Source: an uncultured Clostridium sp. (lineage in GTDB: Bacteria > Bacillota > Clostridia > TANB77 > CAG-508). Taken from it: 64,000 bases of DNA. The position numbers and the translations under genes are program-made. A model generated the notes under the pieces. It saw only the letters and a program-made list of their open reading frames with translations. It was not told where the DNA came from and did not search any database. Within the stretch, counting starts at the first letter, position 1. Each line of letters opens with the position of its first letter. The stretch covers positions 22,915 through 86,914 of the forward strand of contig CAMXJY010000010.1 of assembly GCA_947244325.1 (NCBI GenBank), in the 5' to 3' direction. This document shows, piece by piece, positions 52,308 to 61,993 of the stretch.

Positions 52308-53243
52308 ATGGTAGATGATGAGCAAATAAAAACTACCGTTTCTCCATTCGCTATTAGAGAGGGAGAAATAAAAACATTTGATGGGAAGGATGGATATGTA
52401 TCTATTAATCAGATTATCCACAAAATTAATTTAGGACATATATCAGATGTACATTTCAAAATACTAGATTTAGTAAATGAATTTGAATTTTTAACTTCAA
52501 GACAAATTTATCAAATGCTTGTGCATAGGGGAGTTGAAATAAAATCTCAAGACAAATTAAATACTAAGTTAGAACAATTAGTTAAAACAAAAATTTTAAC
52601 AAGATATTATTTTACTTCAGAAGAAGGAAAAGGTATATATAGAGTTTATTGTATGGAAAAAATGGGTAAATATTTACTTAATTCTAAAGAAGTAGAATGT
52701 AAATGGCAACCTACAGATAATACAAAACCAGTAGCTCTAATTAAAAAAAGATTGGCAGGAAATCAAGTTATTGTTGCATATATGAGAAAGGCTAAAAACT
52801 TTGATTCATATAAAGTAAAACCAAATATAACAGCAAAAATGGCAGGAAAAGCATTCAAATGTCATGGTGAAGTTAAGATTTCTAAAGCAGGAAAATCATT
52901 AAGCTTAATTTTTGAATGTGTTAGAAGAGAAGACGATTGGCAAACCAAATTTGTAGAAAGAATGAGATTATATAAAGATTTTTTAGAGAATTTTGTTCAA
53001 TTTGATTCTGGATATGAAGCAAGACCACAACTTATTTTAGTTTGTGAAGATGAAAAACATATGGTAGAAACATTTAAAGAAATTATAAAAAATGATTTAG
53101 ATTTAGGAAAAATTAAAGTTTATTTTACTACAGATTTAAAACAAAATGCAGGTTCTTTAGATAAATCATTAACAGAATTTGCTAAGAGCGAGTCAACTGG
53201 AAAATTTGTTGCTAAAAATGTAGAATTTAAAATTTTAGAATAG
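52308..53243 (+). CDS. Replication-relaxation (Replic_Relax)-like winged-helix protein
   Basis: A 311-residue protein. Residues about 48-125 form a winged helix (HFKILDLVNEFEFLTSRQIYQMLVHRG ... LEQLVKTKILTRYYF). The C-terminal half matches the Replic_Relax layout, with SLSLIFECVRREDDWQTKFVERMRLYKDFLEN, then PQLILVCEDEKHMVETFKEI, resembling a restriction-endonuclease-like core of unproven activity. Family members usually sit near conjugation or plasmid genes; here a VirD4-like gene lies at 59352. AAGGAGG precedes the ATG. Confidence 0.6.
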   Translation: MVDDEQIKTTVSPFAIREGEIKTFDGKDGYVSINQIIHKINLGHISDVHFKILDLVNEFEFLTSRQIYQMLVHRGVEIKSQDKLNTKLEQLVKTKILTRYYFTSEEGKGIYRVYCMEKMGKYLLNSKEVECKWQPTDNTKPVALIKKRLAGNQVIVAYMRKAKNFDSYKVKPNITAKMAGKAFKCHGEVKISKAGKSLSLIFECVRREDDWQTKFVERMRLYKDFLENFVQFDSGYEARPQLILVCEDEKHMVETFKEIIKNDLDLGKIKVYFTTDLKQNAGSLDKSLTEFAKSESTGKFVAKNVEFKILE

Positions 53244-53252
53244 AAAAACAGA

Positions 53253-53298
53253 TAAGAGTACTCCCAATAAGAATAATTATTGGTAAAGTACTCTTTTT
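53253..53298 (+). terminator. Terminator after the Replic_Relax-like gene
   Basis: AAGAGTACT..CCAATAA / ATTATTGG..AGTACTCTTTTT, an interrupted long stem with a T run. Confidence 0.85.
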
Positions 53299-53394
53299 CA
53301 CTTATATAATATAAAAGTTTTGTTAATTTTTTATGAAAAAATAAAGAATTTTGGAATTATTTATGTATAAAAATTAGTTTGGAGGATAAATAAT

Positions 53395-53940
53395 ATGGGG
53401 AAAATATTGAAAGTAAGAGAAGTTGGAGATCCTGTTCTTGGTACAAAATGTAAAGATGTAGATATAAAAAATATTAATAAAGAAATTTTAGAAGAAATTG
53501 AAGATTTAAAGGAAACATTAAATTTTACAGAAGGGTTTGGAATTGCAGCACCACAGGTTGGAATTAATAGAAGAATAGTAATTGTTCAAGTTGATAAAGA
53601 AAAGTGCACATATAAAGATTGTGAAGATGTACCAACTACAGTAATGATAAATCCAACATGGAGAAAATTATCAGAGGAAAAAGAAATTGAATTTGAAGGT
53701 TGTTTAAGTGTTCCATCTATAAGAGGTAAAGTAGAAAGATATACAAATATTGAAGTTACATATTATAATGAAAAGGGGGAACAAATCATAAAGCAATTAA
53801 AAGGATTTACAGCAAGAGATGTACAACACGAATGTGACCATTTAGATGGAATAGTATTTTTAGAAAAAGTAAAAGAACATAACGGTTTTGCTACTAAAGA
53901 AATGATAAATAAATTTAATTTAAAAGAAGAAAAAGCATAA
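53395..53940 (+). CDS. def: Peptide deformylase
   Basis: A 181-residue protein. The three deformylase motifs are intact: GFGIAAPQVGI (motif 1), EFEGCLSVPSIRGKVER (motif 2, metal Cys) and VQHECDHLDGIVF (motif 3, HExxDH-type metal His and Glu). It removes the formyl group from new proteins. AGGAGG lies just before the ATG (GTTTGGAGGATAAATA). A separate transcription unit between two terminators. Confidence 0.96.
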   Translation: MGKILKVREVGDPVLGTKCKDVDIKNINKEILEEIEDLKETLNFTEGFGIAAPQVGINRRIVIVQVDKEKCTYKDCEDVPTTVMINPTWRKLSEEKEIEFEGCLSVPSIRGKVERYTNIEVTYYNEKGEQIIKQLKGFTARDVQHECDHLDGIVFLEKVKEHNGFATKEMINKFNLKEEKA

Positions 53941-54060
53941 ATACAAATAATTTTTTATAACTACAAAATCAAAAATAGCAGAGAAATTTTTAAATAACTT
54001 TAATTAGAAGATTAATAGAAATAAATTTAGGTTTACTAATTTTGGAAAATTTATTTTTTT

Positions 54061-54120
54061 CCTATTTTATAGGAAAGTGCTTTGCACTTCCTATAAAATA
54101 AATGCTTTGCTAATATTTGT
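54061..54120. repeat. R2 intergenic repeat, best copy
   Basis: TTTTATAGGAAAGTGC-TTT-GCACTTCCTATAAAA is an almost perfect 16-bp palindrome, followed by the conserved tail TAAATGCTTTGCTAATATTTG and GTCCACTATTGTT. It sits between def and the leftward TetR gene and overlaps the latter's 3' end region. Confidence 0.85.
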
Positions 54121-54123
54121 CCA

Positions 54124-54723
54124 CTATTGTTCGTCTGAAATTAATTTTCTAATTGTGTCATATAAATATGGTTTGTATTCTTCAATTGGTAATGGTTCAT
54201 TATATAAAATAGAATTAAAAGCAGTAGAACTTACAAGTTCTATAATCATAAATAAAGTAACATCAGGATTTTTCAATTTTATATTATTTTCTTTAATACC
54301 TTTTAAAAATAAATCATAAAGTCTATCTTCATTATTTTCAGTTTCTTCATATATTTTTTTTACAGTTTGACTATAAATTCCCCAAGATAAATTTTTAGAT
54401 ATAAATTTCAATAAAATAGGGTTCTTTTTTAATTCATCTATAACATAATCTACTATAAAAATAATTTGATCTGGTAAATTATTTTTATTATTTTTTCTTA
54501 GAGCTACTAAAGCATCATTAAAAAGTTTATGTGATTTTTTAGCAATTAATATATCTCTTATTTCATATTTATCTTTAAAATATAAATAAAAAGTTCCTTT
54601 TCCAACGTCTGCATTATCAACTATTTCTTGAATAGAAGTATCTTTAATACCTTTTTCTGTAAATAGCTTAAATGCTGTATTTAGTAGTCTTGACTCTTTG
54701 TTTTCTGTTTCCTGATTTTTCAT
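54124..54723 (-). CDS. TetR/AcrR family repressor
   Basis: A 199-residue protein. The N-terminal HTH is SRLLNTAFKLFTEKGIKDTSIQEIVDNADVGKGTFYLYFKDKYEIRDIL, a standard TetR recognition helix region. The remaining approximately 140 residues are a helical ligand-binding and dimerisation domain. It is divergent from the MMPL transporter, and three copies of one 13-bp palindrome lie in the shared promoter region, two of them on the -35 elements, so it should repress both its own gene and the transporter. GAAAGGAAT precedes the ATG. Confidence 0.92.
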   Translation of the reverse strand: MKNQETENKESRLLNTAFKLFTEKGIKDTSIQEIVDNADVGKGTFYLYFKDKYEIRDILIAKKSHKLFNDALVALRKNNKNNLPDQIIFIVDYVIDELKKNPILLKFISKNLSWGIYSQTVKKIYEETENNEDRLYDLFLKGIKENNIKLKNPDVTLFMIIELVSSTAFNSILYNEPLPIEEYKPYLYDTIRKLISDEQ

Positions 54724-54834
54724 TATTTAATTCCTTTCATATATTTAGAAGATATCTAATATAAAAATATTTAATTATATATGTATAAAATCTTTGCTAA
54801 ACTTTAATTTTATTTATTTTTACTTGCTAACTCT

Positions 54835-54863
54835 ATTATGTCATAAAAATGACTAATAGTCAA
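54835..54863 (-). promoter_or_regulatory. Promoter of the TetR gene
   Basis: On the minus strand TTGACT (plus positions 58-63 of 548xx), a 17-base spacer and CATAAT (54835-54840). The -35 overlaps the leftmost operator at 54850, as in autoregulation. Confidence 0.75.
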
Positions 54864-54931
54864 TAAAATATATAAAAAGTATTGACTAATGGTCATAATA
54901 AGAGTATAATATCTGAAGTGACCAATGGTCA
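54850..54931. promoter_or_regulatory. Three TetR operator copies
   Basis: TGACTAATAGTCA (54850-54862), TGACTAATGGTCA (54883-54895) and TGACCAATGGTCA (54919-54931): consensus TGACyAATrGTCA. The first covers the -35 of the leftward promoter, the second covers the -35 of the rightward promoter, and the third lies just after the rightward -10. Spacing of the starts is 33 and 36 bases. The repressor assignment is by divergent position. Confidence 0.82.
54882..54910 (+). promoter_or_regulatory. Promoter of the MMPL transporter operon
   Basis: TTGACT at 54882-54887, a 17-base spacer and perfect TATAAT at 54905-54910. It is bracketed by two operator copies. Confidence 0.85.
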
Positions 54932-54953
54932 TAAATATAAAAGGAGGTAAGAA

Positions 54954-57023
54954 ATGGAAAAGTTTGGTGAATTTATATGCAAATATAGAAAAATAATTTT
55001 AATAATAGCTCTAGTATTATTAATTCCATCAATAATAGGAATTAAACTAACTAGAATAAACTATGATATATTAGTATATTTGCCAGATGATATAGAAACA
55101 ATCAAAGGTGAAAATATATTATCAGAAGAATTTAATATGGGAGCTTTCTCAATTATAATTTTAGATAATATGTCTACAAAAGAAATTTTAAAATTAGAAG
55201 ATGAAATTAAAAAAATAGATAATGTAGAAATGGTAGGGAGTATAGCAGATGTTTTAGGAACTAGTATACCAGTAGAAATGTTACCAGATGATATAAAAGA
55301 TATGGCTTATAAAGAAAATTCTACAATTATGATGGCAACATTTAAAGAAGCAATATCTTCTGATGAAACATTAAAAACAATAGAAACTTTAAGAGAAATT
55401 ACAGATGAAAGATGCAAAATAAGTGGTATGTCTGCTGTTGTTTTAGATACAAGAGATTTATCTAATTCAGAAGTGGTAATTTATGTTGTTATATCTGTTA
55501 TATTCTGCTTATTAATTTTACAAATAGCATTAGATTCATATATAGCACCACTTTTATTACTTTTAAATATAGGAATTGCAATTCTTTATAATATGGGAAG
55601 TAATATATTGCTTGGAGAAACTTCTTATATAACAAAAGCAATTAGTGCAGTTTTACAATTAGGTGTTACAATGGATTTTGCAATTTTCTTATATCATAGC
55701 TATATGCAAGAAAAAGAGAATAATAAAGATATAGAAAAAGCAATGGCTTCTGCAATTTCAAAAACTTTAGTTTCAGTAGTTGGAAGCTCATTAACAACAA
55801 TAGCAGGATTTTTAGCATTATGTAGTATGGATTTAACATTAGGAAAAGATATTGGTTTAGTAATGGCAAAAGGTGTATTTTTAGGAGTTGTTTGTGTTGT
55901 AACAGTTTTGCCAAGTATGATACTTGAATTAAACACTTTAGTAGAGAAAACTAAACATAGAGAAATTATGCCTAAATTTACAAAGCTAAAAGAGTTTACA
56001 ATCAAACATTACAAGTTAATAATTATAGCATTTTTAATTATATTACCAATAGCTTTTTATGGATATAAAAATACAGATATATATTATAACTTAGACAAAT
56101 CATTACCAAAAACTCTTGGAAGTATAACTGCAAATACAGAATTAAAAGAAAAATTTAATATGGTATCAACAGAAATTGTTTTATTAGATAAAAACATATC
56201 TAATGAAAAAACAAATGAAATGCTTGATAAGATAGAAGAATTAGATGGAATAGAATGGACTTTAAGTTTATCTAAAATTGCAGATTTAGGTATTCCAAAA
56301 GAAATGTTACCAGATGATATTTTAAGTAAGGTAGAAAATGATAAATATCAATTAGTAATCATAAATTCAAATTATGAAATGGCAACTGATGAATTAAATG
56401 ATCAAGTTGATAAAGTAAATGCAATTTTAAAACAATATGATGAAAATGCAATACTTGCTGGTGAAGGACCACTAATGAAAGATTTAGTAGAGATAAGTGA
56501 TCATGATTTTAATAGTGTTAATACAGTTTCTATAGGAATTATATTTATAATTATGATATTTGTACTAAAATCTATTTCATTGCCAGTTATACTAATTTGT
56601 GTTATAGAATTTGCTATATTTATTAATATGGGAATTCCTTATTATACAAATACAATATTACCTTTTATAGCATCTATTGTTATTGGAACAATTCAATTGG
56701 GAGCAACAATAGATTATGCAATTTTAATAACTACAAAATATGTTACAGCTAGAAAAGAAGGAAAGAATAAAGAAGAATCAATTAATTTAGCATTAGGAAC
56801 ATCAATAAGTTCTATAGCAGTAAGTGGACTTTGCTTCTTTGGAGCAACTTTCGGTGTTGGTATTTATTCAAAAATAGAAATGATAGGTTCATTATGCACA
56901 TTAATGTCAAGAGGAGCAATTGTTAGTATGTTTACAGTAGTTCTTGTTTTACCAGCATTTTTATTATTATTTGATAAATTAATTTGTAAAACAACATCAA
57001 AAATGACTAAGTTAGAAAATTAG
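54954..57023 (+). CDS. MMPL/RND family transporter
   Basis: A 689-residue protein with two homologous halves, each a transmembrane helix, a long external domain and five further helices (SSD-like). The halves repeat MLPDDI (SIPVEMLPDDIKDM and IPKEMLPDDILSK) and the membrane motifs LGVTMDFAIFLYHSY and LGATIDYAILITTKY, where the Asp is the proton-relay type residue. It is an exporter of lipids or hydrophobic compounds. AAGGAGG precedes the ATG. It is under the TetR operators. Confidence 0.93.
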   Translation: MEKFGEFICKYRKIILIIALVLLIPSIIGIKLTRINYDILVYLPDDIETIKGENILSEEFNMGAFSIIILDNMSTKEILKLEDEIKKIDNVEMVGSIADVLGTSIPVEMLPDDIKDMAYKENSTIMMATFKEAISSDETLKTIETLREITDERCKISGMSAVVLDTRDLSNSEVVIYVVISVIFCLLILQIALDSYIAPLLLLLNIGIAILYNMGSNILLGETSYITKAISAVLQLGVTMDFAIFLYHSYMQEKENNKDIEKAMASAISKTLVSVVGSSLTTIAGFLALCSMDLTLGKDIGLVMAKGVFLGVVCVVTVLPSMILELNTLVEKTKHREIMPKFTKLKEFTIKHYKLIIIAFLIILPIAFYGYKNTDIYYNLDKSLPKTLGSITANTELKEKFNMVSTEIVLLDKNISNEKTNEMLDKIEELDGIEWTLSLSKIADLGIPKEMLPDDILSKVENDKYQLVIINSNYEMATDELNDQVDKVNAILKQYDENAILAGEGPLMKDLVEISDHDFNSVNTVSIGIIFIIMIFVLKSISLPVILICVIEFAIFINMGIPYYTNTILPFIASIVIGTIQLGATIDYAILITTKYVTARKEGKNKEESINLALGTSISSIAVSGLCFFGATFGVGIYSKIEMIGSLCTLMSRGAIVSMFTVVLVLPAFLLLFDKLICKTTSKMTKLEN

Positions 57024-57142
57024 ATTTTTATAAAAATAAATTAAAGTAAATTCGTTAATAAAATTTATTAGAAAAAGATAGTGTAAAAGAACCTATGAAA
57101 ATAGGATATGAAGATATTATCTAAAAAATTAGGAGGAAAATT

Positions 57143-59158
57143 ATGAAGGATGATTTTAAAAAGAAGATTATTTCAGGTACAGTTTTAATTACAATGTTAG
57201 GTTATACAATGCCTATATTTGCTTTTGCTAATGAAGAAACTATTTATTCAAAATTAAATTCAAGTGGTGAAAAATATAAATCAATAGTAAGTACTTATTC
57301 AGACTCAGAGGATATAATTCAAAATGAAATAGATAAAGAATTACCAGTTGATTGTAGGATAACATACGAATTAGATGGAAAGCAAATAGATGCTAAAGAT
57401 TTAGCTGGAAAAACAGGAAAAGTAAAAATCACATTAGAATATGTAAACAAAGAGTTAAATCAGGTTAATATAAATGGAAAAGAAGAGGATATATATACAC
57501 CATTTTTTGTAGTTTCTGGAGCAATAATTGATAATGAAAATAATAAAAATGTTCAAGTTTCAACAGGAAAAGTTATAAATGATGGAAGTAAAACAATAGT
57601 AATAGGATTTGCGGCGCCAGGTATGCAAGATAGCTTAAATATTTCTAAAGAAGATGTAGATATACCTAGCAAAATAGAAATTACAATGGACAGTAAAGAT
57701 TTTGAATTAGGTAATATTATGAGCTTTTGTAGTCCTAAAATTTTTGAAGAGGGAGATTTAGATAAAATATTAGATAAGACAGACGAACTTTTTGATCAAG
57801 TAAATGAATTACAAAGTGCAAGTAAACAAATTGAAGATGGAGCTATAAAATTAAATGATGGTGTAGTTACTTTAAATAATGGAGCTCAAAGTTTAAATAG
57901 TGGGGCAAATGAATTAAACAATGGAATAGATACATTAAAAGGTGGAACTTCACAAATTACTAATGGAGCAAATTCATTAAAAACAGGTACAGCAGAATAT
58001 ACAAGTAAATCAAAAGAATTTAATAGTGCGATGAATCAAGTATCAAGTGGTGTTAGTTCATTAAATTCAAGCTATAATGGAATTAATGATGGATTAGCAG
58101 CGTTAAACCAAAGTTCTCCAGCATTAGTAGATGGAGCTAAAGGAGTTAGCGATGGAGCAAAAGCATTATCAGCAGGGTTAAGTACAGTAGATAGTACACT
58201 TGATGCTATAATAGGAGGAATAAATACTACATCAGAGCAGACTGTATCAGTAGCAAATAATACTGAAAAAATACCAGAAATACAAAATGTAATAGCAAAT
58301 AATGAAGCAGTAATAAATACTTTAGGAGCTACAAATGCAAGTTTACAAATGGCAATAGATGCAACAGAAGATGAAGGTGTAAAAGCAAGTTTAGGTGCTC
58401 AAATAGCTTCTAATACAAGTGCTATAGCTTCATTACAAGCAAATAATAATACTTTATCAGGAGTGATTGCAAGTTTAAATACACCAGTATCATATACAGT
58501 AAATAGTGCAAGTGGAATAGATGCAAATAGTTTAGCAAGTTTAAAAGGAACAATTAATTATTTAGCAACAAGTTCAGCAGGATTAGCACAAGGGGCAGAA
58601 GGAGTATATGCAGGAGTTTCTCAAGCAGTAGGAGCTATAAATTCATTATCAGCAGGTTCAACTCAAGTAAAAGCAGGATTAAATAGTTTAGAGACATCTA
58701 CAAATGGATTAACAAATGCTAACAATCAATTAACTCAAGCAGCAACTACAATAGCAGATGGTGCTTCAAGTTTGGCAAGTGGAGCTGTAGTATTAGATGA
58801 AGGTGCTAGAAAATTATCAGATGGTTCAGTAGCATTAAGAAATGGAACAAGTGAATTATCAAACGGAACAAATGCATTATTAGAAGGAAGTAATGCTTTG
58901 GTAGATGGTATTAAGAAATTTAATAATGAAGGTATAAAGAAAATACACAATTTTGTAAATGGAGATTTAAAAAATACTGTAACAAGAATAGAGAAGATGG
59001 AAGAGTTATCAAATAATTATAATAATTTTGCATCTAGTGAGGAAAGAGAGGCAATTAAATTTATTAATATAATTGATAGTGTAAAAAATAGTTCTAAAGA
59101 AGAAAAAGAGGATGAAATAATATTACCAAGTAAAGATGAAAATAATGAAGAAGATTAA
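57143..59158 (+). CDS. Secreted Leu/Gly heptad-repeat protein (YhgE/Pip-like)
   Basis: A 671-residue protein. Signal peptide about residues 1-29 (IISGTVLITMLGYTMPIFAFA). An N-terminal beta-rich domain to about residue 220 is followed by long helical arrays with the seven-residue rhythm L(N/K)xGAxx (LNNGAQSLNSGANELNNGIDTL; ELSNGTNALLEGSNALVDG). Such rods occur in YhgE/Pip and partner proteins of MMPL transporters. There is no C-terminal membrane helix; it may form the extracellular part of the efflux complex. AGGAGG precedes the ATG, 120 bases after the transporter. Confidence 0.82.
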   Translation: MKDDFKKKIISGTVLITMLGYTMPIFAFANEETIYSKLNSSGEKYKSIVSTYSDSEDIIQNEIDKELPVDCRITYELDGKQIDAKDLAGKTGKVKITLEYVNKELNQVNINGKEEDIYTPFFVVSGAIIDNENNKNVQVSTGKVINDGSKTIVIGFAAPGMQDSLNISKEDVDIPSKIEITMDSKDFELGNIMSFCSPKIFEEGDLDKILDKTDELFDQVNELQSASKQIEDGAIKLNDGVVTLNNGAQSLNSGANELNNGIDTLKGGTSQITNGANSLKTGTAEYTSKSKEFNSAMNQVSSGVSSLNSSYNGINDGLAALNQSSPALVDGAKGVSDGAKALSAGLSTVDSTLDAIIGGINTTSEQTVSVANNTEKIPEIQNVIANNEAVINTLGATNASLQMAIDATEDEGVKASLGAQIASNTSAIASLQANNNTLSGVIASLNTPVSYTVNSASGIDANSLASLKGTINYLATSSAGLAQGAEGVYAGVSQAVGAINSLSAGSTQVKAGLNSLETSTNGLTNANNQLTQAATTIADGASSLASGAVVLDEGARKLSDGSVALRNGTSELSNGTNALLEGSNALVDGIKKFNNEGIKKIHNFVNGDLKNTVTRIEKMEELSNNYNNFASSEEREAIKFINIIDSVKNSSKEEKEDEIILPSKDENNEED

Positions 59159-59314
59159 ATAAAAGGTTATACAAAGGAAAGACGAGGACGATTTAGTAAA
59201 GTTTTGTCTTTTTCATATTCTTTTGTTCTATATTAGAAAAGTACTTGAACTAAAAATACATTTATTTGCAATGAGAATTGAATTTAAGAGACTTTTAATA
59301 TATTAGTATAAAAT

Positions 59315-59347
59315 AATCCCCTAACTATATGTTAGGGGATTGTTTTT
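59315..59347. terminator. Bidirectional terminator between convergent genes
   Basis: AATCCCCTAAC / GTTAGGGGATT with a five-base loop and TGTTTTT at the right; the left side is A-rich. It sits four bases before the end of the VirD4-like gene. The 59159-59314 interval otherwise holds only weak resemblance to R2 sequence. Confidence 0.88.
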
Positions 59348-59351
59348 ATCC

Positions 59352-61691
59352 TTATTCGTTATTTGAATTGAAAGTTGTTATTGCATTTTCATCATCAAAT
59401 TTATAAGACAAATTTGATTCATTATTTTGAATTGGATCCATATCATTTGGATTATCTGGGTTAGCATGGAAGTTTACATTCTTTAAATCAAATCTATGTT
59501 TATTTGAATCATCACTTTCATTAGTACTAATTCCATTTGTAAATCTACTAAAGTTATAGTTTTTGATTTTTTGTTTTTCTTTATATCTTGATTCCAAGAA
59601 ATCAATTTTTGCTTGACCAACAAGGTTCTTTCCTTTCAAGTCTTTTGTTTTGTAAATTATAAATTTGAATTTTAATGCTTGAACTTTACCTTGTTTAAAG
59701 TTTGGAATCCATTGCCACTTGATGCTCTTATAAGTATCATCGTATTTACCTTGATCAGTTTTATAATCGTGTGTAAACATCCAACGTCTCTTATCACCAA
59801 ATTCTTTTTCCCACCATTCGTTATCTTCTGGTGTATTGTTACCAAATACAACTTTTGTAGTACAGTTAGCAAGAAGTGTTTGTCTAAAGTTGTAATCATT
59901 TTTAATACCAAATTGAGATAAGTTTTGTGAAGATATAATTGTTCCAACTCTATATTTTCTATATAAAGTGAATATATCTTCTGTTGCTTTACATACAAAA
60001 GGAGGGAACTCATCAATGTATAAGAAGTGAGGAATTCTAGTTTTTTCATTTCCAGGTCTTGATAAAACAGATTGTTGCATAAGCAATATAAAGAATAGAC
60101 CAAAGGCTTTATGAGCACTAGCTCCTAAATCACCACGACGAGTACAAACAAGAGTAACATCTCCATTTGCTAAAGCTTTATCATAATTTAAGTTATTTAC
60201 TCTATTACATAAGATATTTCTAACACCAGGATATCTTAATAAGTTTTCAAGTTGAGAAGCAGATGCTTGTAAATATCTTTCAGTTTCGTCTCTACCATGA
60301 GCTGTTTTATAGAAAGTCTTTTTAAAATATCCAAGTTGGATTTTATATTTTTCTACAAGGTCTGGATATTTTTTCATTGTTTCAGACATTTCTTCTATTA
60401 AATCAAAATCATTTAATAATTCTAATAAATCTTCTAAGTTTGGTATTGCTCCTTCATGTTCTCTTGGATAAACTTCTTTTAATAATAATACTAAGTTTTC
60501 GATTGCTTGAGTAACAATATTTTCCATGAAAGCTTCATCATGATTTCCGAAATTAGGTGCTTCTTCAGAAGCATACATTCTTTTTAAAATAGATGAAATA
60601 GCAATAGATGTTTTTATAGGGTCTTCATATGTAAATGGATTTAATCCAATAGAGCTACTATCATTTGGATCTATTATATGATATTTGATTCCAAAGTTAC
60701 TAGCAACTTCTTTCATATGAGTTATTGATTCATAATCTGGTGCTATATATGTTATACCAAGATTTTTATAAATTGAATTTTCTCCATCATAGTTGTAAAG
60801 CATTTTTGAAAAATATGCTTTATATACTTTTTCTTTACCTGCTACAGGAGTAATCATATTTAAAGTAAAGTTTTCGTTTATATATTCGTTAGAAAAAGGA
60901 CAAGTAAGTGTTGCAATATTTGTACGTAATGCAGTATATCCTAATTCTTTTGAAGTTTCTTTAAAGAAGTATTTTTTCTCCATATCTCTTGCAATCATTG
61001 GCTCAAACATCATTGAGGTTTTACCTGAACCAGAAACACCAACAATTAAAGTAGATTCAAATCTTCTAGCTTCAGGTATTTTAATTGTTTTATTAGTTTC
61101 TCTATCTTTACATATGAACATTTCACAAGTAAATGGGCCCATACCAATGGATTTATCAGATAAATCTATTCCACTATAATCCCAAATTGATTCTTGTATG
61201 TATAAAGTATCTTGAACTTTAAGATATAACCATTTAAAGAAAGGATAGATTGTACATACTGGTACATACCAAGCAAGTGCTGAAAATGCAGGTTTTATCA
61301 GATCCATAAAAGTAGTAATTATGTATGGATAATTTGGAACTGAGAAAAGTAATAACCAACCTATTTGATTAATCCACTGAACAATCATTGAAACTACCAT
61401 TATATGTAATGCGGAAGCATATATATAAAAGAATGTAGTTTTTGTGTATTTGCTTTCTGCGAATTTTGATGCAGGTGAAAAGTAAAATGCAAATACAGGA
61501 CAAGCTAATGCGATTGTATATGTAATAGGTCCCCAATATGAAACAGATAAACCTGAGAATATCATGAATAACACTTCTACAATTCTATCTACACATAAAT
61601 ATATAGAGATTAGTGTTAATACATATGTAGCAAAGGTATTTCTATCTGTTTTTAGTTTCTTTAAAAATTTATCAATGTATTTCATAATCAT
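59352..61691 (-). CDS. VirD4/TraG-like coupling ATPase
   Basis: A 779-residue protein. N-terminal membrane region of four to five helices to about residue 165. The ATPase domain has Walker A STLIVGVSGSGKTSMMFEPMIARD (about residues 212-230), Walker B FLYIDEFPPFVCKAT and RKYRVGTIISSQNLSQFG with the TraM-recognition-type continuation. The tail (residues 700-779) is Asn/Asp-rich. Coupling proteins of this class deliver DNA or protein to type IV secretion systems. No relaxase or other tra genes adjoin, so it is an orphan here. AAAGGA is the ribosome-binding site. Confidence 0.87.
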   Translation of the reverse strand: MIMKYIDKFLKKLKTDRNTFATYVLTLISIYLCVDRIVEVLFMIFSGLSVSYWGPITYTIALACPVFAFYFSPASKFAESKYTKTTFFYIYASALHIMVVSMIVQWINQIGWLLLFSVPNYPYIITTFMDLIKPAFSALAWYVPVCTIYPFFKWLYLKVQDTLYIQESIWDYSGIDLSDKSIGMGPFTCEMFICKDRETNKTIKIPEARRFESTLIVGVSGSGKTSMMFEPMIARDMEKKYFFKETSKELGYTALRTNIATLTCPFSNEYINENFTLNMITPVAGKEKVYKAYFSKMLYNYDGENSIYKNLGITYIAPDYESITHMKEVASNFGIKYHIIDPNDSSSIGLNPFTYEDPIKTSIAISSILKRMYASEEAPNFGNHDEAFMENIVTQAIENLVLLLKEVYPREHEGAIPNLEDLLELLNDFDLIEEMSETMKKYPDLVEKYKIQLGYFKKTFYKTAHGRDETERYLQASASQLENLLRYPGVRNILCNRVNNLNYDKALANGDVTLVCTRRGDLGASAHKAFGLFFILLMQQSVLSRPGNEKTRIPHFLYIDEFPPFVCKATEDIFTLYRKYRVGTIISSQNLSQFGIKNDYNFRQTLLANCTTKVVFGNNTPEDNEWWEKEFGDKRRWMFTHDYKTDQGKYDDTYKSIKWQWIPNFKQGKVQALKFKFIIYKTKDLKGKNLVGQAKIDFLESRYKEKQKIKNYNFSRFTNGISTNESDDSNKHRFDLKNVNFHANPDNPNDMDPIQNNESNLSYKFDDENAITTFNSNNE

Positions 61692-61993
61692 AATTTAAAA
61701 AATCCTTTTTTCAAAAATATACATATATATTATCCTACAAAAACGAAAAAAAATCAAGCTTTTTCGGTAAAAAACCTAGATTTCCGTAAGAAAAATTAAA
61801 AATTTTATGTGGTAATAAAATAAATCTTATAACAATTATCCAAATTTAGAAAAAAATGTTTGTTTTGATATATATTTTACAAAAAAATATTAATTTAAAA
61901 TATAAAATATTCATAGATTTATAATAAAAAGAATATAAGTTTTAATATCTAATAAAATTAATTAGAATATAAACTTAAAATATGGAGGAAAGC

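Noticed and set aside
59228..59272. Another R2 copy before the VirD4-like gene terminator
   Set aside because: Only short pieces (AGAAAAGTACTT, ATTTATTTGCA) match; similarity is too weak to separate from A+T-rich background.
61982..61993. ATG at 61982 as the start of the second SpoVB-like gene
   Set aside because: It overlaps the GGAGGA ribosome-binding site that serves the TTG at 61994, and no other site lies upstream of it.
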